From an uncultured Ruminococcus sp. (GTDB lineage Bacteria > Bacillota > Clostridia > Oscillospirales > Ruminococcaceae), in NCBI RefSeq assembly GCF_934476685.1, contig NZ_CAKSNX010000031.1:1-6015 (forward strand): DNA of 6,015 nt. Direction: 5' to 3'. The position numbers and the translations under genes were made by a program. Under the pieces are notes generated by a model. The model ran no database searches. It saw only the letters and a program-made list of their open reading frames with translations, and was not told where the DNA came from. Positions 1 through 5,737 of this stretch are shown here, in pieces. The stretch's first letter is position 1; every line of letters starts with the position of its first letter.

Positions 1-764
1 GGAGAGCAATATTTCTTTGTCATTGCCGCATTGCTTATAGCTAACGCAAGCACTATCTGACTTCTTACCTCTCCTGCATGAAGAGAGCCGTTGTAAGCTC
101 TTATCTCGTAATGTCCGTGCTGAAAAAAGCTGTGCAGATTGCAGATCACATATCGGCTGTTTGAATAATGCTGAAACTGCTCGCTCATTCGTCCACGATA
201 CCAAAGCTTTTTTATCTCCTCCATATCTTTGGGTTTCTTGCGGTTTATGTCCTCTATGAACTGCTTGTCCATCTTGTGACAGTAGCTTTCACGGGCAGAT
301 GATACCTGCAAAGCGTCCCACAGAAAATTCTCTTTGCTTGCGAAGATGTTTACAAGATTTCGTATCTGCTGCGGTGTATAATCGTCGGCTGAAATATGGA
401 TATGTGTCCCTGCACAGTACCGAGGACCTGTTACCCCGCCTGCACGGCGTAACGCTCTGACAACTTCCTGCAAAAGCGGAATATCCTCATATTCCAGCAC
501 AGGAGAGTTCATTTCCACGCTGTAAGACTTGGAGGCTCTGTCTCCGCTTGCATTATAGCAGTTGATACTGCCATCATAAACTATCGCCCATTTTCTGTTT
601 TTTGAGTCTGTCACAACATATTTATCATAGCTTCCGCCCTCGTGTTCAACACTTCCGTCAAGCACTTTGGCCATAGCCTTTGCCGCCTGACTTCGTGTAA
701 GTCCTGTCATTTCTATCTCGATACCGAATTTTCTTGTTTTTATGCCTTCAAAGTTTTTCGACAA
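1..764 (-). CDS. Amidoligase family protein, 3' end beyond the window
   Basis: The 254 visible codons match the Amidoligase_2 family, glutamine-synthetase-fold COOH-NH2 ligases predicted to join a carboxylate to an amine using ATP. The N-terminal strand FGIEIEMTGL (residues about 13-22) holds the paired acidic residues, GTHIHIS (119-125) is the conserved His motif, and HYEIRAYNGSLHAGEVRS (218-235) matches the family's C-terminal E-x-R...NG-T/S-L signature. The start is a TTG at 762-764, seven bases after GGAGG. The first in-frame ATG is residue 19, inside the conserved FGIEIE strand, so it cannot be the start. The frame is open to the left edge, so the C-terminus is missing. It follows R1 by 57 bases with no clear promoter or terminator between, so it is probably co-transcribed with R2 and R1. 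Amidoligases are known as cargo of Firmicute mobile elements. The substrate is unknown; a metabolite or peptide-modifying role is family-level inference. Confidence 0.85.
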   Translation of the reverse strand, partial: MSKNFEGIKTRKFGIEIEMTGLTRSQAAKAMAKVLDGSVEHEGGSYDKYVVTDSKNRKWAIVYDGSINCYNASGDRASKSYSVEMNSPVLEYEDIPLLQEVVRALRRAGGVTGPRYCAGTHIHISADDYTPQQIRNLVNIFASKENFLWDALQVSSARESYCHKMDKQFIEDINRKKPKDMEEIKKLWYRGRMSEQFQHYSNSRYVICNLHSFFQHGHYEIRAYNGSLHAGEVRSQIVLALAISNAAMTKKYCS

Positions 765-771
765 TGCTGCA

Positions 772-776
772 CCTCC
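772..776 (-). promoter_or_regulatory. RBS that fixes the TTG start of the amidoligase
   Basis: On the minus strand GGAGG stands seven bases before TTG at 764. No ATG or GTG in the same frame is similarly placed, and conserved family sequence begins soon after the TTG. Confidence 0.7.
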
Positions 777-821
777 CAACAAAAAACAGCCTGTTGATAT
801 TCCGCAAGCCGTTCTCTAATA

Positions 822-2438
822 TCATTCTATTTCCGTTCTGACCTCATATCCGCCCTTGAAGATAACTAATATCTCATTCTTGCTCAGAACTTTTATACAC
901 TCAATCAGCTTCCGCACAAGTACGTTATCAAATGTTTCCAGCTCAAATTTTTCGTGTTCTATCATTTCCGTGACCCTATCAAGCTTTTGCTGAGTTTCGG
1001 CAGAGGTTTGATTCTGCAATCTGAGCATTTTCAAACGTTCATTTAAATCTTGTTCCTCGGCATAAAGCTTTGCAAACTCACCGTCGAGCTTGTCCTCGTC
1101 ACAGCCGCCGGAAGCTATGAGATTGATAAGATCAGTCCTTGCTTGGTCGATCTCTTTCAGTCGCTTTTCTGCGGCTAATATTTCTTCCCGACCTTGACAT
1201 TTCAGAACAGAGCTGATATTTGCTTTTAAAATTCTCTTAATATCATCACAGCAGGAGTAATAGTTATTTATCGCCCGAATAATTCCACGGTGCAGGTTTT
1301 CTTCCTTGATCGTAGGCGAATCGGGACAGTATCTTCTGCCGTGTTCCAGTCGGCTTATACATCGCCAGACCACTTGTTTATTTCCACCTTTTGTCCATAT
1401 CCTGCGTCTGTACGGAGTCCCGCATTGTCCGCATATCAACAATTCGGACAATGCATATTTTCCGCTGTATTTTCCTTTCTCCGTTTTTGTCTGATCGGAT
1501 ATTTTTCTTTTTGAATTTCGTCTTGCGATTTCCTGCTGTACCCGATCAAAGGTATCACGATCGATTATGGGAGTATGATGATCTGTAACAAGATACATCG
1601 GGCGTTCCCCGTTATTTTTCACAACCTTGTGTGTAATACAATCGACCGTGAAAGTTTTTTGCAAAAGTGCATCTCCAACATATTTCTCATTTTTCAGAAT
1701 GCTCTGAATTGCACTCTTAGTCCACTCACTTTTACCGGTTGCAGTAGTTATTTTTTGATCCATTAAGATCTGAGCGATGTTAAGTAATGTATATCCGTCA
1801 AGATAAAGATTGAAGATCGATCGTACAGTTTCAGCCTCTTTCGGTACTATCTCAGGCTTGCCGTCTGCTCCCTTTCGATATCCTAACAGTTTTTTATACT
1901 GAAATGGCACTTTGCCCTCTCTATATGCTTTTTCTTTTCCCCAGAGAATGTTCTTACTTATAGACTCACTTTCAGCCTGTGCGAATGAACCATACAAAGC
2001 TATCATAAACTCGCTTGTCATTGTCAGCGTGTTTATGTTCTCTTTTTCGAAAATAACGCCAATACCCAATTCCTTCAGCTGCCTTATGTACTGAAGACAA
2101 TCAACCGTGTTTCTTGAAAAACGGCTTATAGACTTAGTGATTATGAGGTCTATTTTCTTATTATTGCACATCCTTATCATACGATTAAATTCTGTTCTTT
2201 TCTTTGTCTGCGTTCCGCTGATACCCTCATCGGCAAATATGCCTGCAAGAGTCCATTCTTTTTTCTTGTTGATAAGGTCTGTATAGTAAGCGACCTGAAC
2301 CGCAAAGCTGTTCTGCTGTTCCTCTTGCTCGGTGCTGACACGGCAGTATGCCGCCACTCTTAGCTGGTGGTATTTATCACGGTTTTCCGCTGTCTGCACT
2401 TTCGCAGGTATCACCGTTACATTCGGAGCTGTGGACAT
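822..2438 (-). CDS. Large serine recombinase R1 (resolvase, recombinase and zinc-ribbon domains)
   Basis: This 538-residue protein has the full large serine recombinase layout and should cut and rejoin DNA through a phosphoserine link. The resolvase domain (about 25-175) has the nucleophile in YCRVST (Ser35, with Arg33) and the SRFSRN motif (Arg106, Arg109). The recombinase domain spans about 180-310. A zinc ribbon is formed by Cys336/Cys339 (CGQC), Cys360 and Cys371. A charged helical region (about 415-505) is likely the coiled coil that controls synapsis. The frame is open upstream to a TTG at 2492, but the ATG at 2438 is preferred: AAAGGA lies nine bases before it, while the other in-frame ATG (2447) directly abuts that site. 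The start lies 62 bases inside R2, so the two are probably translationally coupled. All key residues are present, and it is a paralogue of R3 (both start with a VTVI/VTII-type leader before LR-x-AAYCRVS). Its target site cannot be read from the protein. Confidence 0.93.
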   Translation of the reverse strand: MSTAPNVTVIPAKVQTAENRDKYHQLRVAAYCRVSTEQEEQQNSFAVQVAYYTDLINKKKEWTLAGIFADEGISGTQTKKRTEFNRMIRMCNNKKIDLIITKSISRFSRNTVDCLQYIRQLKELGIGVIFEKENINTLTMTSEFMIALYGSFAQAESESISKNILWGKEKAYREGKVPFQYKKLLGYRKGADGKPEIVPKEAETVRSIFNLYLDGYTLLNIAQILMDQKITTATGKSEWTKSAIQSILKNEKYVGDALLQKTFTVDCITHKVVKNNGERPMYLVTDHHTPIIDRDTFDRVQQEIARRNSKRKISDQTKTEKGKYSGKYALSELLICGQCGTPYRRRIWTKGGNKQVVWRCISRLEHGRRYCPDSPTIKEENLHRGIIRAINNYYSCCDDIKRILKANISSVLKCQGREEILAAEKRLKEIDQARTDLINLIASGGCDEDKLDGEFAKLYAEEQDLNERLKMLRLQNQTSAETQQKLDRVTEMIEHEKFELETFDNVLVRKLIECIKVLSKNEILVIFKGGYEVRTEIE

Positions 2439-3288
2439 TTTTGTCATTCCTTTCTGTGATATTTTTGATGTGTACTCCGTTGATGAATTCAACCTCTATG
2501 GTACAAAAATGGCTTATCCATATTCGTGAAACACACGCTTTGAATAAGCCAATATCAAGTGTATTCATTTGTTCGCAGCCAAGCCTTGATTTTAAAAGTT
2601 CCGTTTTCTGCTGACTATCATCATAAGTGCAGCAGTCATATCTGAGCTGGGCAAGTCTGAAAAGCTCTTCTTTGATCTTCTTTTCATCTGTATGTACCAT
2701 ATCTGTCATTCGATTTATCTCATTTTGCTGAAATCTGACCTTTGCATTTGGAGAGTATGTGCTTACCATACAGTCTGAATTAATGAGCGTCGGGTTAGCA
2801 ATAACGGTGTTGAACACATTCAGCACGGCACTAAGTATCATTTGATCCGTAAGCAGATGATCAAATCGGTAACATTCAGGACGTCTGCAATCCCATAGTT
2901 CTTCCTTTGTTCGTGTTAGCTTTTTACCACATTCTTTGCAGAAAGTTATTTGTTTCAGCAGTTTGACTTCTTCCGTCTGACCTATTGATACAGTCGCTTT
3001 TTTGACACGCTTTTCGTTTGCAAGTTTGAAAGTTTCTTTGTCAATTATCTGCGGATACTTTTCTGTACCAAGATATCTGTCATTTTCGATTATTCTTTTG
3101 ACCATATTCTTGTTCCAAGATGAATTTTCGCAGTATGGCACTTCCATCAAAGCTGCTATTTCTGACAAGCTTTTGCCTTTTAAATACTCGTTGAATATTG
3201 TAACAACAGCATAGAGCTCTTTGGGCTCGGTTATTATCTCACCGTTTTTCATACAGTAACCGAATGGGATAATTCTGTTTTTAGGCAT
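2377..3288 (-). CDS. Serine-recombinase-like protein lacking the catalytic domain (R2)
   Basis: This 303-residue protein begins exactly where the recombinase (DNA-binding) domain begins in R1 and R3. Residues about 4-95 (RIIPFGYCMKNGEII ... NDRYLGTEKYPQIIDKETF) align in order with R1 residues about 180-300. A zinc ribbon follows with Cys117/Cys120 (CKEC), Cys134 and Cys139, then a charged helical stretch (about 185-240) and a C-terminal strand (WISHFCTIEVEFING) like the end of other family members. There is no resolvase domain, no catalytic serine and no SRF-x-RN motif, so it cannot cut DNA by the known mechanism. The start at 3288 has AAAGGAG seven bases upstream. The open frame runs back to 3387, but that part crosses the toxin terminator and has no resolvase-like sequence, so this is not a recent truncation. 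The last 25 or so residues are encoded within the R1 overlap. A role as accessory factor, directionality factor or repressor is inference; a decayed paralogue is the main alternative. Confidence 0.85.
   Translation of the reverse strand: MPKNRIIPFGYCMKNGEIITEPKELYAVVTIFNEYLKGKSLSEIAALMEVPYCENSSWNKNMVKRIIENDRYLGTEKYPQIIDKETFKLANEKRVKKATVSIGQTEEVKLLKQITFCKECGKKLTRTKEELWDCRRPECYRFDHLLTDQMILSAVLNVFNTVIANPTLINSDCMVSTYSPNAKVRFQQNEINRMTDMVHTDEKKIKEELFRLAQLRYDCCTYDDSQQKTELLKSRLGCEQMNTLDIGLFKACVSRIWISHFCTIEVEFINGVHIKNITERNDKNVHSSECNGDTCESADSGKP
2448..2453 (-). promoter_or_regulatory. RBS that fixes the R1 start inside R2
   Basis: AAAGGA on the minus strand lies nine bases before ATG 2438. It sits within the R2 coding sequence, so ribosomes finishing R2 could re-initiate on R1. 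It argues against the longer TTG-started reading that begins at 2492. Confidence 0.6.
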
Positions 3289-3295
3289 AAACTCA

Positions 3296-3302
3296 CTCCT
3301 TT
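3296..3302 (-). promoter_or_regulatory. RBS that fixes the R2 start
   Basis: AAAGGAG on the minus strand lies seven bases before ATG 3288. It supports R2 as an expressed gene beginning at the domain boundary rather than a fragment. Confidence 0.7.
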
Positions 3303-3311
3303 CAACCGACA

Positions 3312-3317
3312 ATGATA
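3312..3317 (-). promoter_or_regulatory. Candidate extended -10 promoter for R2
   Basis: TGG followed by TATCAT fits an extended -10 (TG-n-TATAAT). There is no good -35 at 17 bases; TTGATA occurs 24 bases upstream, too far for a normal sigma-A promoter. It follows the toxin terminator and precedes the R2 RBS, so R2, R1 and the amidoligase may form a separate transcript. The same element occurs before R3. Confidence 0.4.
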
Positions 3318-3354
3318 CCACAAAGCTTTGCAAAAATCCAGTATCAATACCAAC

Positions 3355-3390
3355 AAAAAATGCCCTGCAATTTTTAATGCAAGGCATTTT
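3355..3390 (-). terminator. Rho-independent terminator at the end of the toxin gene
   Basis: On the minus strand AAAATGCCTTGCA (3378-3390) pairs with TGCAGGGCATTTT (3357-3369) over 13 positions including one G-T pair. The loop has eight bases and a run of T follows. The upstream arm encodes the toxin's last residues and the stop codon (3374-3376) lies in the loop. It should separate the toxin-antitoxin transcript, and any read-through from R3, from R2. Confidence 0.85.
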
Positions 3391-3814
3391 CGGTTATATT
3401 TTTGATTTCAGATAATACCTCATCTGATGAAAAACTCCTATCGGTACTTTCTGCTTCGTCCTCAGCTTCTTTTAACTTTGAATCTAAATCAATACCGTTC
3501 TGCAGTTCTTCGAATATCTTCGGGTAGTCACTTCTACCGTCAACAATATGATAAATGTAAATCGTGTCAGCGATCACACGGTAAAAACACAGATATTTTC
3601 CACAGATGATCTTTCTGTAATTATCATATTTAAGCAATGGTTCACTACAAAGCACACCCAGCTGTGGGCTATATCTAAGCAGTTCAAGTGTATCAAGTAT
3701 CTTATCCGTTATTTTTTTAGCGGACACAGCACCGGATAAGCTCATATGAATATCCGCAATATGTTCAAGTTCAGACCAAGCCGTCGCAAGCAATTCAAGT
3801 TTCATTTCAGACAT
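3374..3814 (-). CDS. RelE/ParE superfamily toxin with an acidic C-terminal tail
   Basis: This 146-residue protein is the toxin half of a type II toxin-antitoxin pair. Residues about 5-105 fit the RelE/ParE fold: an N-terminal helix pair (TAWSELEHIADIH and following), SPQLG at 49-53, then NYRKIICGKYLCFYRV (65-80) and IYIYHIVDGRSDY (85-97), the typical strands ending in an R-x-D-Y motif. RelE members cut mRNA on the ribosome and ParE members poison gyrase; which applies here cannot be decided. Family members are usually about 90-110 residues, so the last 40 or so residues, rich in Glu, Asp and Ser, are an unusual extension. The start ATG (3814) lies ten bases after AGGAG and overlaps the antitoxin end by eight bases (ATGTCTGA), which couples translation. 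ATG 3805 is a possible alternative start. The reading frame runs back to 3850, but that part lies in the antitoxin gene and has no matching RBS. Confidence 0.85.
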   Translation of the reverse strand: MSEMKLELLATAWSELEHIADIHMSLSGAVSAKKITDKILDTLELLRYSPQLGVLCSEPLLKYDNYRKIICGKYLCFYRVIADTIYIYHIVDGRSDYPKIFEELQNGIDLDSKLKEAEDEAESTDRSFSSDEVLSEIKNITENALH

Positions 3815-4073
3815 TTGAATATTTCTCCTGCAGTCTTTGTCTTGCGTCATCTAACGAAACAGTTTTATCTCCCGACAAGCGGCTTTCCTCAGCTGCGTCA
3901 AGCTTTGCCTTTAAGCGGATAATTTCTTCACGCTTTTCAAAAGCGTCAATGCTCATAACGACAAGATCTCCTTCTCCATTTTTGGTGATGTATATTGGTT
4001 CTTCCTTTTGATGAGCAAGATTTGATATTGTCAGGTAATCATTTCTAAGTGTTGTCGAAGATTTTATGATCAT
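3807..4073 (-). CDS. Phd/YefM-type antitoxin
   Basis: This 88-residue protein matches the YefM/Phd antitoxin family: an N-terminal DNA-binding part with the pattern S-x-x-LRNDYLTISNLAHQKEEPIYITKNGEGDLVVMSIDAFEKRE (residues about 5-50), close to classic YefM sequences, followed by a charged, probably flexible tail (51-88) that would wrap and neutralise the toxin. The length is normal for the family. ATG 4073 has a strong GGAGGTG (4079-4085) five bases upstream. It precedes the toxin, the usual order, with an eight-base overlap. Family members repress their own promoter, and an inverted repeat over the -10 (4096-4113) would suit this. It probably stabilises the mobile element by post-segregational killing; that role is inferred from context. 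Confidence 0.92.
   Translation of the reverse strand: MIIKSSTTLRNDYLTISNLAHQKEEPIYITKNGEGDLVVMSIDAFEKREEIIRLKAKLDAAEESRLSGDKTVSLDDARQRLQEKYSNV
3825..3829 (-). promoter_or_regulatory. RBS of the toxin, inside the antitoxin gene
   Basis: AGGAG on the minus strand lies ten bases before ATG 3814, a slightly long spacing. It favours 3814 over earlier in-frame starts and may keep toxin translation below that of the antitoxin, which has a stronger, closer site. Confidence 0.5.
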
Positions 4074-4095
4074 ACTAGCACCTCCAATATTATTC

Positions 4096-4113
4096 TATGA
4101 TTATTATATCATA
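4096..4113. promoter_or_regulatory. Inverted repeat over the toxin-antitoxin -10, candidate operator
   Basis: TATGAT and ATCATA are perfect inverted six-base arms around a six-base AT-only centre, covering the whole -10. This is where a YefM/Phd antitoxin would be expected to bind for autorepression. The region is AT-rich, so a chance palindrome is possible. Confidence 0.45.
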
Positions 4114-4131
4114 ATTCTACTATAATATCAA
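4103..4131 (-). promoter_or_regulatory. Strong promoter of the toxin-antitoxin operon
   Basis: On the minus strand TTGATA (4126-4131) and TATAAT (4103-4108) are separated by exactly 17 bases, and TGA directly before the -10 makes it an extended -10 as well. It lies 30 bases before the antitoxin ATG. The -35 contains the TGA stop codon of R3 (4128-4130), so the promoter overlaps the recombinase end. Confidence 0.85.
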
Positions 4132-5675
4132 GAGGTTTGCTCACATAATTTCAATCCGCCTATCAAGTGAAATTCCAGTTCATTCTGATTTTTTACTACT
4201 ATCTTATCGACAATACTCTCAAACGCTGAACCTTCAAATTCTACCATAAGTTTCTGCCGCTTTTCAAAATATCCTATGAGCATATCAAGCTGTTCAAGAG
4301 TCTCATCATCTTCATCGCTGGCGTTCAGTTTCTTTATTTCGGTCTGGAACTTTGCTATTTTTGAGTTAAGCGCTGTGGTTTGTTCAATATACTTTGCCTC
4401 ATCAAGAAAGCCTTTTGTTTTCAACCTTGCGAGAACGTGAGTTTGTTCTTTCAATTTAGCGATTTCCTTGTACTTTTCAATTATAGTCGTACCGCTTTTA
4501 GTATTTTTGTATTTTAGATCCTGCAAGGCTTGCTGTAGTGGTGTAAGTACAGGCTTAAAATTATACACGAGCTTGTTGTACAGACGTATAAAAGCGGAGT
4601 GGATTTTATCTTCGGAAATTTGTTTGGTAGGGCAGTCCACCGCTGCAAGATCGTGTTTTCTGCACGACCAATAATATTTTTCTCTGCAGGATTTTCTTAT
4701 AAGTATTGAGCCGCAACTTCCGCAGAAGATATGTTTGTGTAAGACTGAATTGTGTGGCGTACCTCTAGGCTGCTTTTGATTTTTCTCTGATATAAGTCTT
4801 TGTACTTTATCAAAAGTCTCCTGTTGTATTATTGCAGGATGAGTGTTACGAACGTAGTATTGATCTGCGTTTCCGTTATTCTTAAAACGCCTAACGGGAA
4901 GTGTGCTGGTCGAATATGTTTTCTGAAGAAGTGTGTTTCCTGTATATTTTTCATTTGTTAGAATATATGAAACTCCTATCATATGCCACCGTTCACTATT
5001 TTTACAGCAGGGGATATTACGTTCATTAAGACTTTTCATTATTGATATCATTCCGATGCCACTTAGATAACTATTGTATATCTCTTTCACTACTTTTGCT
5101 TGCTCGGGACAAATAACAAGTTTGCCATTTACTTTTTTGTAGCCATAAGGAGGACACGATAATTCATATGTGCCATTAGCCATTCTTTTTCTGCAAGACC
5201 ACCGCAAATTCTGCGATATAGAAGTCGATTCTTCCTGAGCCAGACCGCCCATAATCGTTATCATCATCTCGTCAGTCATATCGGCAGTATCGATATTCTC
5301 TTTTTCAAACAGCACAGTTATGCCTAAGCTTTTCAGCTCTCTGATGTTTGTCAGACAGTCTTTGGTGTTTCGGGCAAATCGGCTGATAGACTTTGTGTAT
5401 ACCCTGTCTATCTTACCTTTCCGGCAGTCGCTTATCATTCGCTGAAATTCATCGCGCTTGTCCTCACGAGTGCCTGTTATTCCCTCATCTGCATATATGT
5501 CAACAAGCTGTTCTCTGTCAGACTTTTCAAAAGCTTTCTCGTAGTATCTTGTCTGAGCCATAAAGGAATTTATCTGATCTTCGCTGTTTGACGATACACG
5601 GCAGTATGCCGCACAGCGGAGTTTATGGTTTTGTTCTTCTGATATTGTCGGCTGTATTATCGTTACCGTTGGCAT
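4128..5675 (-). CDS. Large serine recombinase R3 (resolvase, recombinase and zinc-ribbon domains)
   Basis: This is a 515-residue complete large serine recombinase. The resolvase domain (about 18-165) has YCRVSS with catalytic Ser28 and Arg26, DEGITGT (63-69) and SRFARN with Arg99 and Arg102. The recombinase domain (about 172-300) includes CPPYGYKKVNGKL and NEKYTGNTLLQKT. The zinc ribbon uses Cys318/Cys321 (CGSC), Cys338 and Cys348. A lysine- and glutamate-rich coiled-coil region runs from about 395 to 475, followed by the C-terminal strands (VDKIVVKNQNELEFHLIGG). ATG 5675 has GGAGG (5683-5687) seven bases upstream. The gene begins 62 bases after the DUF3789-like gene and ends where the toxin-antitoxin promoter begins, with no terminator after it, so its transcript probably continues to the terminator at 3355-3390. 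It is a diverged paralogue of R1. Whether R3 and R1 act on the same site or have separate tasks cannot be told from sequence. Confidence 0.93.
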   Translation of the reverse strand: MPTVTIIQPTISEEQNHKLRCAAYCRVSSNSEDQINSFMAQTRYYEKAFEKSDREQLVDIYADEGITGTREDKRDEFQRMISDCRKGKIDRVYTKSISRFARNTKDCLTNIRELKSLGITVLFEKENIDTADMTDEMMITIMGGLAQEESTSISQNLRWSCRKRMANGTYELSCPPYGYKKVNGKLVICPEQAKVVKEIYNSYLSGIGMISIMKSLNERNIPCCKNSERWHMIGVSYILTNEKYTGNTLLQKTYSTSTLPVRRFKNNGNADQYYVRNTHPAIIQQETFDKVQRLISEKNQKQPRGTPHNSVLHKHIFCGSCGSILIRKSCREKYYWSCRKHDLAAVDCPTKQISEDKIHSAFIRLYNKLVYNFKPVLTPLQQALQDLKYKNTKSGTTIIEKYKEIAKLKEQTHVLARLKTKGFLDEAKYIEQTTALNSKIAKFQTEIKKLNASDEDDETLEQLDMLIGYFEKRQKLMVEFEGSAFESIVDKIVVKNQNELEFHLIGGLKLCEQTS

Positions 5676-5683
5676 TTTCTCAC

Positions 5684-5735
5684 CTCCGTTTTACCAACAA
5701 GGATACCACAAGTTTTTCCGAAATGGTATCATCAA
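5684..5735 (-). repeat. Upstream box of R3, copy 2 of a shared 52-base region
   Basis: This is the partner of the box at 3296-3347, in the same orientation. It holds TTGATG, the conserved block TTGTGGTATC-n-TTGT-n-GGT (5693-5710), and a perfect seven-base inverted repeat: GATACCA (minus strand, 5724-5730) and TGGTATC (5702-5708) around a 15-base centre. The two boxes are direct repeats flanking R3 and the toxin-antitoxin pair. Confidence 0.55.
5700..5705 (-). promoter_or_regulatory. Candidate extended -10 promoter for R3
   Basis: TGG followed by TATCCT is a weak extended -10 placed like the one before R2. There is no good -35 at 17 bases; TTGATG sits 24 bases upstream, the same distance as in the R2 copy. 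R3 may also be read from a promoter before the DUF3789-like gene. Confidence 0.3.
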
Positions 5736-5737
5736 AC

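Larger units (their letters stand above)
3296..3347 (-). repeat. Upstream box of R2, copy 1 of a shared 52-base region
   Basis: Read on the minus strand, this aligns without gaps to 5684-5735 before R3, with 36 of 52 positions identical by hand count. The best-kept parts are TTGAT at the far end and an 18-base block (3305-3322) that matches TTGTGGTATC-n-TTGT-n-GGT. This copy also has GATAC (minus strand, 3341-3345) facing GTATC (3314-3318), with a perfect 10-base palindrome CAAAGCTTTG at 3321-3330 between them. It may be a shared operator, a recombinase binding site, or simply a promoter inherited with a duplicated gene. Confidence 0.55.

Noticed and set aside
776..786. CCAACAAAAAA repeated at 776-786 and 3350-3360 as an attachment-site core
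   Set aside because: It is A-rich and low in complexity, and the neighbouring bases match only partly; one copy is terminator tail. There is no evidence of junctions.
785..797. AACAGGCTGTT followed by T run between R1 and the amidoligase, as a terminator
   Set aside because: The stem is only four or five base pairs with a one- to three-base loop, too weak to call.
759..827. Tiny 22-codon minus-strand frame starting at an ATGA overlap with the R1 stop
   Set aside because: There is no RBS and no recognisable motif, and it overlaps the amidoligase start; likely chance.
2439..2492. N-terminal extension of R1 to a TTG at 2492
   Set aside because: The extra 18 residues have no family similarity and no RBS, while ATG 2438 has AAAGGA nine bases upstream.
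1290..2614. Several plus-strand open frames of 60-90 codons opposite R1 and R2
   Set aside because: They lie antisense to clear recombinase coding sequence, overlap one another, and show no family motif.
3289..3387. N-terminal extension of R2 to 3387
   Set aside because: It crosses the toxin terminator and the R2 promoter region, and the encoded residues show no resolvase motifs. The ATG at 3288 has a good RBS.
3815..3850. N-terminal extension of the toxin to 3850
   Set aside because: It lies inside the antitoxin gene and has no suitable RBS; 3814 gives the typical short overlap.
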